Source of the DNA: Denticeps clupeoides
Lineage: Eukaryota > Chordata > Actinopteri > Clupeiformes > Denticipitidae
Assembly: GCF_900700375.1 (NCBI RefSeq)
Contig: NC_041721.1
Coordinates: 2,254,989-2,318,988, forward strand
DNA length: 64,000 bases
Direction of reading: 5' to 3'
In this document: in pieces, positions 47,101 through 58,864 of the stretch
Numbering within the stretch: position 1 is the first letter of the stretch
How the letters are laid out: every line of letters starts with the position of its first letter
Notes under the pieces: generated by a model
The model's input: only the letters and a program-made list of their open reading frames with translations
Database searches by the model: none
Told to the model about the DNA's origin: nothing
Made by a program: the position numbers and the translations under genes

Positions 47101-47565
47101 CAGACTACTGGCAGACCCCAGTGAAGAGACCAGCAGATAAATCCTGGTTCCTGACAACTGCTAAACGAGGACATAGCATGAAACGAACCAGAGGGTCACC
47201 ACAGCCACCACCACCGTAACAACTACAGCTTCAGGGATCTTCAAATGGACCAGTAGCGTCATAACGGACATGTAATGTAGACACTGGACTACATCCTGGA
47301 CTTCTCCAACCCTACAACTGTAGGACTTATTATTATGTTTTCGTTCTTTCTTCCGTAATGTACAAATCATCACCAGCCCTGCACTGACACCATTTGCAGG
47401 CTCCCTCTCTGTATCACTCCTTCCCAACTTTTCTTCATTTCTTTTTTTCTCTCTCCTAGAGGTTTTCCTTGTGTGCGGAAGGGTCAAATGTAAGGGTGTC
47501 AAAGCCCATTGAGACATACTGTATGTGATTTTGGGCTATATAAGAAATTAATGTTGATGTTGTAA
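44151..47565 (+). mobile_element. L2-type LINE, copy 2, truncated, broken, with nested solo LTR
   Basis: The endonuclease part (CLTETWLKQNEF, GGGVAVIYKD) begins abruptly at the provirus LTR. The reverse transcriptase part retains [47 protein letters not shown] with an intact YADD, and LLNPDKTEALVLGP. The 3-prime end, with TTTGGGCTATATAAGAAATTA, matches copy 1. Frame breaks and a solo LTR at 44986-45292 disrupt it. Confidence 0.88.
44986..45292 (+). mobile_element. Solo LTR inside the L2, with 5-base target duplication
   Basis: 307 bases from TGTCACGATCC to ACGTGACA, flanked on both sides by ACCGC (44981-44985 and 45293-45297). TATAAAGCTGCCC and AATTAAACCC are promoter and polyadenylation-like motifs. 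L2 copy 1 runs through the site without it. Confidence 0.9.
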
Positions 47566-48082
47566 TTTTTTACATTTTTCTTCATTAACACATGTAAAGT
47601 AACAGACCTGGAATCTCCCATCTCACAGCTTCCTCACCCATTCTACTGGTCTTCATCTCACACGGTACTGATCTCCTGTTGCTGACTGCCTGGTCACCTG
47701 AGTGTTCTCCTGGATTACAGAAGTCCTACCTTCTTCTCATCCTCCTGTGCATCATGCTGAAATTGATCCCTAATAAATCTTCTTCTGCTGAACTCATTCC
47801 AATCTGCACTTGGCCCTGACAGGAGAAGAATAATTAAGACATCAGCTCCATTTTATATATTAGTTCTAGTTCTGTTTAGAACTTTTCTCTGATAAAGAGG
47901 GTCCAGGCCTGAACTTAATGTATTTGGGGGCCATGTTTGATAATTTGGGGAGCACATGTTCTCCAGGCTGAGAAGAGTGATGAGCTGCCTGAAGATCCCA
48001 GGGAAGACAGATGACTTGTTCAAAGTATATTTCATGTCACCTTTGATCAGATGATGATTTTGTCTGTTCTCTCATTTTATCA
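47566..48082. other. Alpha-class flank left of cluster 6
   Basis: Non-coding; matches 15861-16343 throughout. Confidence 0.6.
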
Positions 48083-48336
48083 TGTCAGGATCTGGTCCAG
48101 AAGGAGCTACTCCGGATTCGGTGTTGGGACCGGAGTTTGGTGTTGGTCTGGTGTTTTTATGTTTCCTGCTTGTTTTGGTGTGTCTGCCTGTATAAAGCTG
48201 CCCCGTCCGTGTCTGTTCACCGTCGGCTCGTAGTTTGGTGATGTTTCCCTGTCGTGTGCTCCATGTATTAAACCCCCTGTCTCGTAACCTCATGCTTATG
48301 CGTCCTCCTTCCTCACCATGTCCAGCCACTGGGACA
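48083..48336 (+). mobile_element. Solo LTR (alpha flank), complete
   Basis: 254 bases; the same ancient insertion as 16344-16597, with an uninterrupted GTGCTCCATG site. Confidence 0.7.
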
Positions 48337-48494
48337 GATCAGTTTATCAAGCATCATCTTCTGCTGATCAGATCAAGACCCTGAACCAACATATTTAAAA
48401 TTAAAATCTATAAATTTTAATTAACCGAATCAGCAGAATTTCAATATAAAAGTTTAATTGTAAAAATGATGACGATGCTGCCATCTCCTGTACA

Positions 48495-48629
48495 GAAGTG
48501 AAACTGCAGCCATGTGACCCTGAAAGTTGTAGATTTGGACTTGATGATATTTGCATGGCTGCGCTCCACTTCTTCTCCAACTCTGAGAATAGAGCAGCTC
48601 TCCGACCAGATGTTCATCACACACAACAG
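48495..48629. promoter_or_regulatory. Cluster 6 downstream octamer block
   Basis: Octamer ATTTGCAT at 48549-48556, 416 bases past the C6 stop, the shortest spacing of the nine owing to small deletions between. Confidence 0.6.
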
Positions 48630-48971
48630 ATGTTCATATTTATTACTGACTGTGCTGACCGCTATTTACAACATTAATATTATTAATCACTTTAGTTTTA
48701 TTATTATTATTAGATCATACATGACTAGAATATTATTCAGATGGTTTTCTTTTGAAAGCCACTGTGAGAAGATTTTCCCACATTAGAGATTTACTGATGA
48801 ATATGTATGGATGAGAATATTTTCTATATTCTGATTTACAGATCAGTGTTATTGTTGTAATAAAGCAACAGTCCAGACATGCTGAAATGGACTAAAATTA
48901 TATTTTATTGTGTCAGTAAGAACATGGATCATGATAAAGATAAATGTGCAGGGTCTGGGGCGGACTGGACG

Positions 48972-49282
48972 CTACTCAGGACAGTTGGCCGTCCCCAGCG
49001 CTGCAGTGACCGGTGACTCTGAGCTGTGGGACGCCTGACAGGTGACCTCTTTGGCGCTGGACCACTCCTCAGCGGTCAGAGTCAGGGAGCTGCTCCAGCT
49101 GTACAGACCGTCCTTCTCCATCACGCCCGGACTGGACGCCCCAGTCCTGCTGCTCCCGTCCACCGTCCAGCTCAGGGTCCAGTCTGACGGGAAGCCCCTA
49201 TTGGCCAGACAGAGCAGCGAATGCTGAGTGGACAGCTCATCTCTGGTGGGGGACAGGATGGTCACCGTGGGACGTGTTCTTG
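48972..49282 (-). CDS. Immunoglobulin light chain constant exon, cluster 6 (C6)
   Basis: 311-base exon with SLLCLANRGF, DWTLSWTVDG, SSSLTLTAEEW, EVTCQAS and a C-terminal ANCPE. It reads SPTRDELSTQ like C5. Acceptor CAG at 49283-49285; AATAAA at 48904-48909. The (ATC)n tract in its J-C intron (about 49388-49411) is the longest in the window. Open. Confidence 0.94.
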
Positions 49283-49911
49283 CTGAAAGAGAAGTCAGAG
49301 TCATAGAGGAGTAGCGGTGGAGGGACGATTCCACTGGGACCAGTTCAACTGTACTGCTGCTGTACTGGTCATTCTCCAGCGTCCAGACATCATCATCATC
49401 ATCATCATCACATGCAATTTATCTTCATCTTTATACTTCTATTCAGCTGGGAGATCCGTTTAAATCCAAAGTGTCTTTCTGTTTCTACACCATCTTCATT
49501 ATTAGTAGAATTTCAACAGCAACATGAGGATCTGCAGCTGATTAGAAGATCAGATCCAGCAAACCTCACCAAACAAGGAAAGATGTGAGAATCTCAGCCA
49601 TGGACCGAATCCTCCTGTTTCACCCTGTTTTCTACTCTTATTATTATATGATTTTATACTCCATACAAACTCATTTACTTACTGATGCAGCATTATTCTA
49701 ACACGCTTTCATGTTTTTATCTATTCCTAATTTCAGATAATAAAATACTTGGATGATGGTCAGAAGATTCATTTAATTATAATCAAAATTTTGTTGTAGA
49801 AAATATTGAACATTTTCCATACAGCATATTTAGACTAAAGTTGAAAATGTTACTGGAAATTATATTTTTTGTCAGAACACACAGAAACATACACAGAAGT
49901 GAAAAACTTAC

Positions 49912-49949
49912 TTCCAAATTCAACGCTGGTGCCGCCACCAAAAGTGAAC
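49912..49949 (-). CDS. J6 light-chain joining segment
   Basis: 38 bases reading FTFGGGTSVEFG, then a GTAAGT donor. Confidence 0.93.
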
Positions 49950-49988
49950 CACAGTGGTACAGTTCCTACTTCTGGTCATACAAAAACC
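49950..49988 (-). other. J6 recombination signal, 23-base spacer
   Basis: Heptamer 49950-49956, nonamer 49980-49988, 23-base spacer. Confidence 0.94.
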
Positions 49989-50506
49989 TGCCCTGCAGCC
50001 TGCAGCTTTTATAAAGACGCATCTACAGTAGAAACACAGAATTATATTTATACACCAGATACTAGAGCATCTCAGAATATCATCTATTAAAATATGATAA
50101 AAAAAGCTCATTTGTCTAGTAGACAAGACTAGAGATTATAATACTAACCTGTTCACTTAAACACACTAACAAGAGTCTAATTCTATCTGGACCAGACACA
50201 TTTACATTTACAGAAATAAGATCAAATATCACACTGGCAGGGAAAGGTCACTAAAAGACAAGATCTGATCAAAATTGATCACATTTTCTGGTTTCTAAAT
50301 TCAGGGTAAAATCTCTGACCTTGAGTCTGAACTTCAGCATCACTGGTCCAGTTTTAGTCTTATTTCACTTTTTAGGAGTTTAAATAAAGTTAATTTTCTA
50401 TAAAATAATAAAATAATTGGTGTTTTGTGCAGATATTTGTGTATTTGATCCACACCCTGTATCTTCTGAGTTCTTCTCAGTGGTTCCTGCAGGTTCCTCA
50501 TCATGA

Positions 50507-50534
50507 GGTTTTTGTACAGAGCTCTATCACTGTG
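50507..50534 (-). other. V6 recombination signal, 12-base spacer
   Basis: Consensus heptamer 50528-50534, nonamer 50507-50515. Confidence 0.94.
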
Positions 50535-51011
50535 TGAGCGGGAAGCTGTTACCCTGCTGACAGTAATAAACTCCAGCATCTTCACCCTGGACTCCGCTTA
50601 TGGTCAAAGTGTAGTCTGAATCAGATCCAGTGCCGCTAAAACGATCTGGTATCCCATCATGACGAGATGTTGCAACATATATCAGGAGTTTAGGAGCTTC
50701 TCCAGGTTTCTGGAGGTACCAGTACAGGCTACTGCTGACACTTGTGCTGGTTTTACAGTTGATCTTGACTGTATCTCCAGGCTGAGCCACATGGACAGCA
50801 GGAGTCTGAGTCAGGATGATGTCTCCTGTACATCCTGACATGAAGAGAACATTTTCATCAGGAACACAGTTGAACTCTAAGCTGTAAAAACTTCCTTCAA
50901 TAAAGTCACCAGAGAAAGTTCTAGCACCGGTATCCCCATAACTGTGCAGACTAAGAACCTACCGTGGATGTAGAAGACCAGCGTCCAGATGAAGATGTTG
51001 ACCAGAGTCAT
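50535..51011 (-). CDS. Immunoglobulin kappa-like V gene, cluster 6 (V6)
   Basis: Leader exon 50963-51011 ([16 protein letters not shown]), intron 50835-50962, V exon 50535-50834. Landmarks [13 protein letters not shown] and YYC are present; the residue before the core Trp is Tyr where the other V genes have His. CDR1 TSVSSS, germline CDR3 [11 protein letters not shown]3 DSDYTLT as in V3. Leader intron resembles V3. Open. Confidence 0.95.
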
Positions 51012-51101
51012 GGTTCCTCAGTCATAAAGTGTGAAACGTCTCCAGATCTGCTCCATAAGTACCTGCAGCCCCCTGAGTCCTGCCATGTAAAGCGCTGCTC
51101 T

Positions 51102-51109
51102 ATGTAAAT
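51102..51109 (-). promoter_or_regulatory. V6 promoter octamer variant
   Basis: ATGTAAAT about 90 bases upstream of the V6 start codon. Confidence 0.7.
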
Positions 51110-51451
51110 CCTCTTCCTGAGTGACACCATCTGTCAAACCAGCACTTCCTCCACCTCCCTCTTCTCCACTGAGGTGTGGTTCTGCTGTTCCACCACTTCA
51201 TCCTGGTTTCAGAGAGAAGTTAGAAGAAAAGTTTTTATTTGAGGATCTTTGTGTGAAACTTCTGGTCAGGGACATCATCTCAGAAGGTCTCTGAGATGAT
51301 GTCCCAGCTGCAGTTGTTCCTTCTCAGATGTTGGAGGTAAAAGGTTAGGATTACTGCAAAGTGAATAATTATGAGAAATTGTAAAATTGCATAATATTAT
51401 ACATACTTCATAAATAAAAGTTTTAAGATCAAGAATCAATATCCTCTCATG
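51110..51451. other. Upstream flank of cluster 6
   Basis: Non-coding; matches the flank right of cluster 3 (19229-19560). Confidence 0.55.
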
Positions 51452-51755
51452 TGTCACAACCATGGTGGAATGACAAGACATTTGCCCGGAGATGATGATG
51501 AGGAAGAAGGACGCATTCGCACAACGTCACAAAACCAGTGTTTAATAGATGAAGGACAGGGGAGGGGAGGGGAGGGGAGACATCCGGTTAATGGTGAACA
51601 TGTAACATAACAAAGACCTGACGGCGAACAGCAATGAACAGGGCAGCTTTATACATTAGACACAGGTGAAAACGATTAACACATTACACATGACAAACGT
51701 GAAACTCCGGTCTGGATCCCGGACCAGAGTAAACCCTTCTGGACTGGGTCATGAT
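51452..51755 (-). mobile_element. Solo LTR, minus orientation (boundaries approximate)
   Basis: Its reverse complement resembles the solo LTR at 44986-45292 (TATAAAGCTGCCC, TGGTCCGGGATCC). It contains a short (GGGGA)n tract. The paralogous flank near 19575 lacks it. Confidence 0.65.
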
Positions 51756-52077
51756 ATCGTGTAACTGTAACTAGGCTACTGTTTATGATGATCATAAAAT
51801 TCCCCAAACTAAATGTACATAACAATATAAAGATAATTTAGTTTTCATCTAAGAAATATTTTTGAATACAATTGTGATGCCATGCCAAAAGAGCGAAGGG
51901 AGGGAACCAAACCAAAACAACCAAGGGAGCTGACCAAAAAAAATCTAAAATTAAATTACCAGGAACAAGACAGACATGGACAAAAAGTTAATAAAAAATA
52001 AAGAATAAAAGAAAACAGAATAAAATAAAATAAGAGAGAAACATGCAGCAATTTACATAAAACAAGAGTCAAATAAA

Positions 52078-52312
52078 AGTCAAAGTCAAGTCAAAGTCAG
52101 CTTTATTGTCAATTTTGCCACATGTACAGGACATACAGAGAATCGAAATTGCGTTACTCTCAGACCCATGGTGCTTACAAGTAACATTAAATACAAACAG
52201 TAACATTAAATACAAAGGTATAAATACAATTTTAGAAACACAATATACAAATAAGGGCACATGGTGGAGAGTGCAAAAACCATGTAAACAATGTAGTGCA
52301 GAAAAAAAAACA
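52078..52312. mobile_element. Short interspersed repeat, class unknown
   Basis: It begins GTCAAAGTCAAGTCAAAGTC and is absent from the paralogous flank at 19840, so it is an insertion. I do not recognise a family with confidence. Confidence 0.5.
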
Positions 52313-52659
52313 GAAAACATTTAAGACAACATAGTAAAAGAGTTCAAATAGAACTGCTTAAGAAACCACATAAAACGCTGCATAAGAAGAGCGTATAAGA
52401 ACCACCTCACGCTGGGTTAAAAGCCAGGGGGTAAAAATTTGTTTTTAAACACAGTGATTGACGGCGCCTGCCTGACACTGATTGGTCGGTCATTTCATAG
52501 ACGTGGGGCGACAACTGCAGAAGCCCTGTCACCTCTGAGCTTGTAATGTGACCGAGGAACAGACAATAGTCTCTGGTCTGAAGACCTGGGAGAACGGGGT
52601 GGAGTGTAGGAATGGAGAAGGTCCGTTCAGGGACTTAAAAACTAACAAAAGAATAAAAA

Positions 52660-52850
52660 AACACCATCAGCTGCATTTCTGATGGAGATGCATCTGCCTA
52701 CAGAGCCGAGGTGAGGGCCCTGGAATCATGGACGTCAGGAGCCCCCAGGGAGGAGGACACCTCCATCCACATCGGGGGAACAGAGGTGGAGAGAGTCAGC
52801 TGCTTCAGGTTCTTGGAGCTCAACATCAGCAACGATCTGAGCTGAACTTC
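52660..52850 (+). mobile_element. Gamma-flank LINE fragment, short copy
   Basis: Reads GTEVERVSCFRFLELNIS. It is cut directly before the cluster 7 octamer block, so the flank present at 20881-21281 is missing here. Confidence 0.55.
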
Positions 52851-52854
52851 TTAA

Positions 52855-52988
52855 GAAGTGAAACTGCAGCCATGTGACCCTGAAAGTTGTAGATTTGGAC
52901 TTGATGATATTTGCATGGCTGCGCTCCACTTCTTCTCCAACTCTGAGAATAGAGCAGCTCTCCGACCAGATGTTCATCACACACAACA
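52855..52988. promoter_or_regulatory. Cluster 7 downstream octamer block
   Basis: Octamer ATTTGCAT at 52909-52916, 475 bases past the C7 stop. Confidence 0.6.
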
Positions 52989-53390
52989 AATATACAAAAA
53001 GGGAAATGTTCATATTTATTACTGACTGTGCTGACCGCTATTTATAACATTAATATTATTAATCACTTTAGTTTTATTATTATTATTAGATACCTGTATA
53101 AGCTGCATCTCTAATATAATATACTAATAATAATTATACAGGACTAGAATATTATTCTGATGGTTTTCTTTTGAAAGCCACTGTGAGAAGATTGTCCCAC
53201 ATTAGAGATTTACTGATGAATATGTATGGATGAGAATATTTTCTATATTCTGATTTACAGATCAGTGTTATTGTTGTAATAAAGCGACAGTCCAGACACG
53301 CTGAAATGGACTAAAATTATATTTTATTGTGTCAGTAAGAGCATGGATCATGATAAAGATAAATGTGCAGGGTCTGGGGCGGAGTGGACG

Positions 53391-53701
53391 CTACTCAGGA
53401 CAGTCGGCCGTCCCCAGCGCTGCAGTGACCGGTGACTCTGAGCTGTGGGACGCCTGACAGGTGACTTCTTTGGTGCTGGACCACTCCTCAGTGGACAGAG
53501 TCAGTGAGCTGCTCCAGCTGTACAGACCGTCCTTGTCCATCACGCCCGGACTGGACGTCCCAGTCCTGCTGGTCCCATCCACCGTCCAGCTCAGGGTCCA
53601 GTCTGACGGGAAGCCCCTATTGGCCAGACAGAGCAGCGAGTGCTGAGTGGAAAGCTCGTCTCTGGCGGGGGACAAGATGGTCACTGTGGGACGTGTTCTT
53701 T
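53391..53701 (-). CDS. Immunoglobulin light chain constant exon, cluster 7 (C7)
   Basis: 311-base exon; SLLCLANRGF, DWTLSW, VDGTSRTGTSSPG, SSSLTLSTEEW, EVTCQAS, ADCPE. The exon starts AA, so the split codon would be Lys. Acceptor CAG at 53702-53704; AATAAA at 53323-53328. Its J-C intron contains a SINE. Open. Confidence 0.94.
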
Positions 53702-54184
53702 CTGAAAGAGGAGTCAGAGTCAGGCAGGAGTAGCTGTGGAGGGACGATCCCACTGGGACCAGTTCAACTGTACTGCTGCTGTACTGGTCATTCTCCAGCG
53801 TCCAGACATCATCATCACATGCAATTTATCTTCATCTTTATACTTCTATTCAGCTGGGAGATCCGTTTAAATCAAAAGTGTCTTTCTGTTTCTACACCAT
53901 CTTCATTATTAGTAGAATTTCAAGAGCAACATGAGGATCTGATGCTGATTAGAAGATCAGATCCAGCAAACCTCACCAAACAAGGAAAGATGTGAGAAGC
54001 TCAGCCGTGGACCGAACCCTCCTGTTTCACCCTGTTTTCTACTCTTATTATTATATGATTTTATACTCCATACAAACTCATTTACTTACTGATGCAGCAT
54101 TATTCTAACACGCTTTCATGTTTCTATCTAATTCCAATTTCAGATCATAAAATACTTTGATGATGGTCATTTAATTTCATTTAA

Positions 54185-54389
54185 TTTACATTTACATTTA
54201 CAGCATTTATCAGACGCCCTTATCCAGAGCGACTTACAATCAGTAGTTACAGGGACAGTCTCCCTGGAGCAACTTAGGGTTAAGTGTCTTGCTCAGGGAC
54301 ACAATGGTAGTAAGGGGGATTCGAACCCGGGTCTTCTGGTTCATAGGCGAGTGTGTTACCCCCTTGGCTACTACCACCTCATACCACCC
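54185..54389 (-). mobile_element. tRNA-derived SINE in the J7-C7 intron
   Basis: Read on the minus strand it has an A-box-like head (GTAGTAGCC), B box GGTTCGAATCC and tail GCGTCTGATAAATGC. The same insertion is at 63777-63992 in cluster 9 and absent from cluster 4. Confidence 0.85.
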
Positions 54390-54498
54390 CAATAATTTTC
54401 TATACAGCATATTAAGACTAAAGTTGAAAATGTTACTGAAAATGTTAAATATTTTATCAGAACACACAGACAAACACACACAGAAGTGAAAAACTTAC

Positions 54499-54536
54499 TT
54501 CCAAATTCAACGCTGGTGCCGCCACCAAAAGTGAAC
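54499..54536 (-). CDS. J7 light-chain joining segment
   Basis: 38 bases reading FTFGGGTSVEFG, with a GTAAGT donor. About 100 bases separate it from the intronic SINE. Confidence 0.93.
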
Positions 54537-54575
54537 CACAGTGGTACAGTTCCTACTTCTGGTCGTACAAAAACC
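54537..54575 (-). other. J7 recombination signal, 23-base spacer
   Basis: Heptamer 54537-54543, nonamer 54567-54575, 23-base spacer. Confidence 0.94.
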
Positions 54576-55228
54576 TGTCCTGCAGCCTGCAGCTTTTATA
54601 AAGACGCATCTACAGTAGAAACACAGAATTATATTTATACACCAGATACTAGAGCATCTCAGAATATCATCTATTAAAATATGATAAAAAAGCTCATTTG
54701 TTTCTATAATGTAGCTCAAAACTTAAACCTTCGACCCTTCAGTCCCAACTAATTATTGAGGTTTATTTTCTTAGTAATGAAATATTCTAATTAAGTTTTT
54801 GTACTAGTACTAGTAGACTAGACTAGACTATAATACTAACCTGTTCACTTAAACACACTAACAAGAGTCTAATTCTATCTGGACCAGACACATTTACATT
54901 TACAGAAATAAAATATGAAACTAATCGCACTGGCAGGGAAAGGTCACTAAAAGACAAGATCTGATCAAAACTGGTCACATTTTCTGGTTTCTAAATTCAG
55001 GGTAAAATCTGTGACCTTGAGTCTGAACTTCACAACTGAAAGTGAAGGATCCTTCAGCATCACTGGTCCAGTTTTTGTCTTATTTCACTTTTCAGGAGTT
55101 TAAATAAAGTTAATTTGCTATAAATAATGAATTAATGGGTGTTTTGTGCAGATATTTGTGTATTTGATCCACACCCTGTATCTTCTGAGTTATTCTTCTC
55201 AGTGGTTCCTGCAGGTTCCTCATGAAGA

Positions 55229-55256
55229 GGTTTTTGTACAGAGCTCAATCACTGTG
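55229..55256 (-). other. V7 recombination signal, 12-base spacer
   Basis: Consensus heptamer 55250-55256, nonamer 55229-55237. Confidence 0.94.
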
Positions 55257-55720
55257 TGTATCCGCTGTAACCCTGCTGACAGTAATAAACTCCAGCATCT
55301 TCACCCTGGAGTCCACTTATGGTCAAAGTGAAATCTGAATCAGATCCAGCACCGCTGAATCGATCTGGAATCCCATCATGACGAGTTGTTGCACGTCTAA
55401 TCAGGAGTTTAGGAGCTTCTCCAGGTTTCTGAAGGTACCAGTGTAAGTAATTGCTGACACTCGTGCTGGTTTTACAGTTGATCTTGACTGTATCTCCAGA
55501 CTGAGCCACATGGACAGCAGGACTCTGAGTCAGGATGATGTCTCCTGTACATCCTGACATGAAGAGAACATTTTCATCAGGAACACAGTTGAACTTTGAG
55601 CTGTAAAAACGTGTTCACCTCAATAAAGTCACCAGAAAGTGTCCCCATCACTGTGCAGACTGAGAACCTACCATGGATGTAGAAGACCAGCGTCCAAATG
55701 AGCATGTTGACCAGAGTCAT
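55257..55720 (-). CDS. Immunoglobulin kappa-like V gene, cluster 7 (V7)
   Basis: Leader exon 55672-55720 ([16 protein letters not shown]), intron 55554-55671, V exon 55257-55553. The V exon is 297 bases, one codon short in CDR3, which reads QQGYSGYT and lacks the usual Pro. CDR1 is TSVSNY; mature start [11 protein letters not shown]2 begins RRATTRHD. Cys, Trp and YYC are intact. The short leader intron matches V1 and V8. Open. Confidence 0.95.
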
Positions 55721-55810
55721 GGTTCCTCAGTCATAAAGTGTGAAACGTCTCCAGATCTGCTCCATAAGTACCTGCAGCCCCCTGAGTCCTGCCATGTAAA
55801 GCGCTGCTCT

Positions 55811-55818
55811 ATGTAAAT
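55811..55818 (-). promoter_or_regulatory. V7 promoter octamer variant
   Basis: ATGTAAAT about 90 bases upstream of the V7 start codon. Confidence 0.7.
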
Positions 55819-56120
55819 CCTCTTCCTGAGTGACACCATCTGTCACACCAGCACTTCCTCCACCTCCCTCTGCTCCACTGCGGTGTGGTTCTGCTGTTCC
55901 ACCACTTCATCCTGGTTTCAGACAGAAGTTAGAAGAAAAGAGCTCAGATCTGCGCCTGTTTTTATTTGAGGGTCTTGGAGTGAAACCTCTGGTCTGGAGA
56001 TCTTCTAAACCAGTGGAGTTTGGGCCTCCACTCTTCACTCATCATCTGCTCAGCAGATCAAGATGAATTGATCTTCTCTTTGTGTCATGTTCACACACCA
56101 ACTGCTTTCCCTCTTTATTC
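55819..56120. other. Upstream flank of cluster 7
   Basis: Non-coding; related to 24101-24420 and closely to 60206-60500. Confidence 0.55.
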
Positions 56121-56267
56121 CGCCACACGCTTGCGGGTTTGTTTTCGTTCTTTCTTTTGTTTCCCCTGTTTTTTGGCCCTCATGTCATTTTGTGTTTAAA
56201 TAAATCCCTTTTTGTGTCAATGTTCTTCTCCTGAGCTTCCTTCCTCCTTCAGCCCGTGGACGTGACA
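56121..56267 (+). mobile_element. LTR 3-prime fragment
   Basis: Near copy of 11651-11794, ending CCGTGGACGTGACA. Confidence 0.5.
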
Positions 56268-56380
56268 CATGAGAACTACTGTTAGATCCTTGATATTCTT
56301 TTACATGACTGTTTAACTTCAGTCTGACCTGAAACTTGATTTTATATTTTATATATTTTTGAGTTAATGTAATTGTCAGG

Positions 56381-56830
56381 GACCTGAAGCACCCCACAAA
56401 TTCAGGTTCATGACAGTTTTTAAATTCCCTGCAGGGTCCCAATGTCCACGACGAACCCCAGTGGGGTCGTAGATGCCTGCATCATGGTTCCCTGGTCTTT
56501 GTGTGGCAGGACCTCGGTGCTCAGGACAGTCCACCTTGGGGTTGAGGAGACCTGTCGCAGTGTCCTTGTGTTCCCGGTGATGCCCGAGGTGAGGACATGT
56601 GGTTGGTTCTTCGGGGCTGTCAGGACACTGAGAGGAGTTGGCGAGCAGGTACTGGTCGAGGACAAATCTCCAGTGACGATGATGCTGGTGCTGGACTGGA
56701 CTCAGACAGATTTGTCAACACGTGTCCAACTCTCACCAATGGCGGCCCTGCTATATTGTGACATGGCAGGAGTCACGCTTTCTAGGGAGGGTCCTATCAT
56801 GAACCTGGCCTGAACTTAATGCATTTTGGG
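56381..56830. repeat. Beta-class flank block, copy 3
   Basis: The longest copy; paralogue of 28143-28560 and 11901-12261. No conserved reading frame. Confidence 0.6.
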
Positions 56831-57033
56831 GGCCATATTTGTACATTTGTGGAACACATGTTCTCCAGAGTGAGAAGAGTGATGAGCTGCCTGAAGATCC
56901 CAGGGAAGTCAGATCACTTGTTTAAAGTATATTTCATGTCACCTTTAGTCAGACGATGAGGCTGATTCTGTCGAATCTCTCATGATATCAGTTTTAAAAA
57001 AGGCATCATCTTCTGTTGATCAGACCAGATTGG

Positions 57034-57274
57034 GCCGTGGTGGCCTGGCGGTTAAGGAAGTGGCCCCATAATCAGAAGGTTGCCAGTTCGAATACCCTAT
57101 CATGGCACCACTGAAGTCCCCTTGATGAAGGTACCGTCTGCACATACTGCCACCCGGGCGCCTGTCATGGCTGCCCACTTCTCACCAAGGGTGATGGTAA
57201 AAGCAGGAGACACATTTCACCATATCACCTTGTGTGGTGCTGCAGTGTTTGACAATGACAATCACTTCACTTTC
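57034..57274 (+). mobile_element. tRNA-derived SINE
   Basis: tRNA-like head (GGCGGTTAAGG) and a B-box-like GTTCGAAT. Shared insertion with 28769-28968. Confidence 0.75.
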
Positions 57275-57404
57275 ACTACAAATCAAGACCCTGAACCAAC
57301 ATATTTAATATAAAAATATATAAATTTTAATGAACCAAATCAGCAGCATTTCAATATAAAAGTTTCTTTGTAAAAATGATGAAGATGCTGCCGTCTCCTG
57401 TACA

Positions 57405-57539
57405 GAAGTGAAACTGCAGCCATGTGACCCTGAAAGTTGTAGATTTGGACTTGATGATATTTGCATGGCTGCGCTCCACTTCTTCTCCAACTCTGAGAAT
57501 AGAGCAGCTCTCCGACCAGATGTTCATCACACACAACAG
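57405..57539. promoter_or_regulatory. Cluster 8 downstream octamer block
   Basis: Octamer ATTTGCAT at 57459-57466, 482 bases past the C8 stop. Confidence 0.6.
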
Positions 57540-57947
57540 ATATACAAAAAGGGAGAAACGTTCATATTTATTACTGACTGTGCTGACCGCTATTTATAAC
57601 ATTAATATTATTAATCACTTTAGTTTTATTAGTTTTATTAGATACCTGTATAAGCTGTATCTCTAATATAATATAATATACTAATAATAATCATACATGA
57701 CTAGAATATTATTCTGATGGTTTTCTTTTGAAAGCCACTGTGAGAAGATGTTCCCACATTAGAGATTTACTGATGAATATGTATGGATGAGAATATTTTC
57801 TTTATTCTGATTTACAGATCAGTGTTATTGTTGTAATAAAGCGACAGTCCAGACACGCAGAAATGGACTAAAATTATATTTTATTGTGTCAGTAAGAGCA
57901 TGGATCATGATAAAGATAAATGTGCAGGGTCTGGGGCGGAGTGGACA

Positions 57948-58252
57948 CTACTCAGGACAGTCGGCCGTCCCCAGTGCTGCAGTGACCGGTGACTCTGAGC
58001 TGTGGGACGCCTGACAGGTGACCTCTTTGGCGCTGGACCACTCCTCAGAGGACAGGGAGCTGCTCCAGCTGTACAGACCGTCCTTGTCCATCACGCCCGG
58101 AGTGGACGTCCCAGTCCTGCTGCTACCGTCCACCGTCCAGCTCAGGGTCCAGTCTGACGGGAAGCCCCTATTGGCCAAACAGAGCAGCGAGCGCTGATTG
58201 GACAGCTCGTCTCTGGCAGGGGACAGGATGGTCACCGTGGGACGTGTTCTTG
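57948..58252 (-). CDS. Immunoglobulin light chain constant exon, cluster 8 (C8)
   Basis: 305-base exon of the short type (SSSLSSEEW) shared with C1 and C9. It reads DELSNQRSLLCLANRGF, TGTSTPGVMDKDG, EVTCQAS, ADCPE. Acceptor CAG at 58253-58255; AATAAA at 57880-57885. The whole C and J-C region is closer to cluster 1 than to cluster 5, its partner by flank. Open. Confidence 0.94.
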
Positions 58253-58864
58253 CTGAAAGAGGAGTCAGAGTCAGACAGGAGTAGCGGTGGAGGGACGATC
58301 CCACTGGGACCAGTTCAACTGTACTGCTGCTTTACTGGTCATTCTCCAGCGTCATCATCATCATCACATGCAATTTATCTTCATCTTTATACTTCTATTC
58401 AGCTGGGAGATCCGTTTAAATCAAAAGTGTCTTTCTGTTTCTACACCATCTTCATTATTAGTAGAATTTCAACAGCAACATGAGGATCTGATGCTGATTA
58501 GAAGATCAGATCCAGCAAACCTCACCAAACAAGGAAAGATGTGAGAAGCTCAGCCGTGGACCGAACCCTCCTGTTTCACCCTGTTTTCTTATTATTATAT
58601 GATTTTATACTCCATACAAACTCATTTACTTACTGATGCAGCATTATTCTAATATGGTTTTATGGTTCTATCTATTCCCAATTTCAGAAAATAAAATACT
58701 TGGATGATGGTCAGAAGATTCATTTAATTGCAATCAATAGTTTGTTATAAAAAAGATTGAACATTTTCTATTCAGCATATTTAGACTAAAGTTGAAAATG
58801 TTACTGGAAATTTAATTTTTTATCAGATCACACAGACACACACACACAGAAGTGAAAAACTTAC

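Noticed and set aside
54300-54380. Minus-strand tRNA gene
   Set aside because: Again a SINE head with the family's typical tail; an identical insertion lies at 63900.
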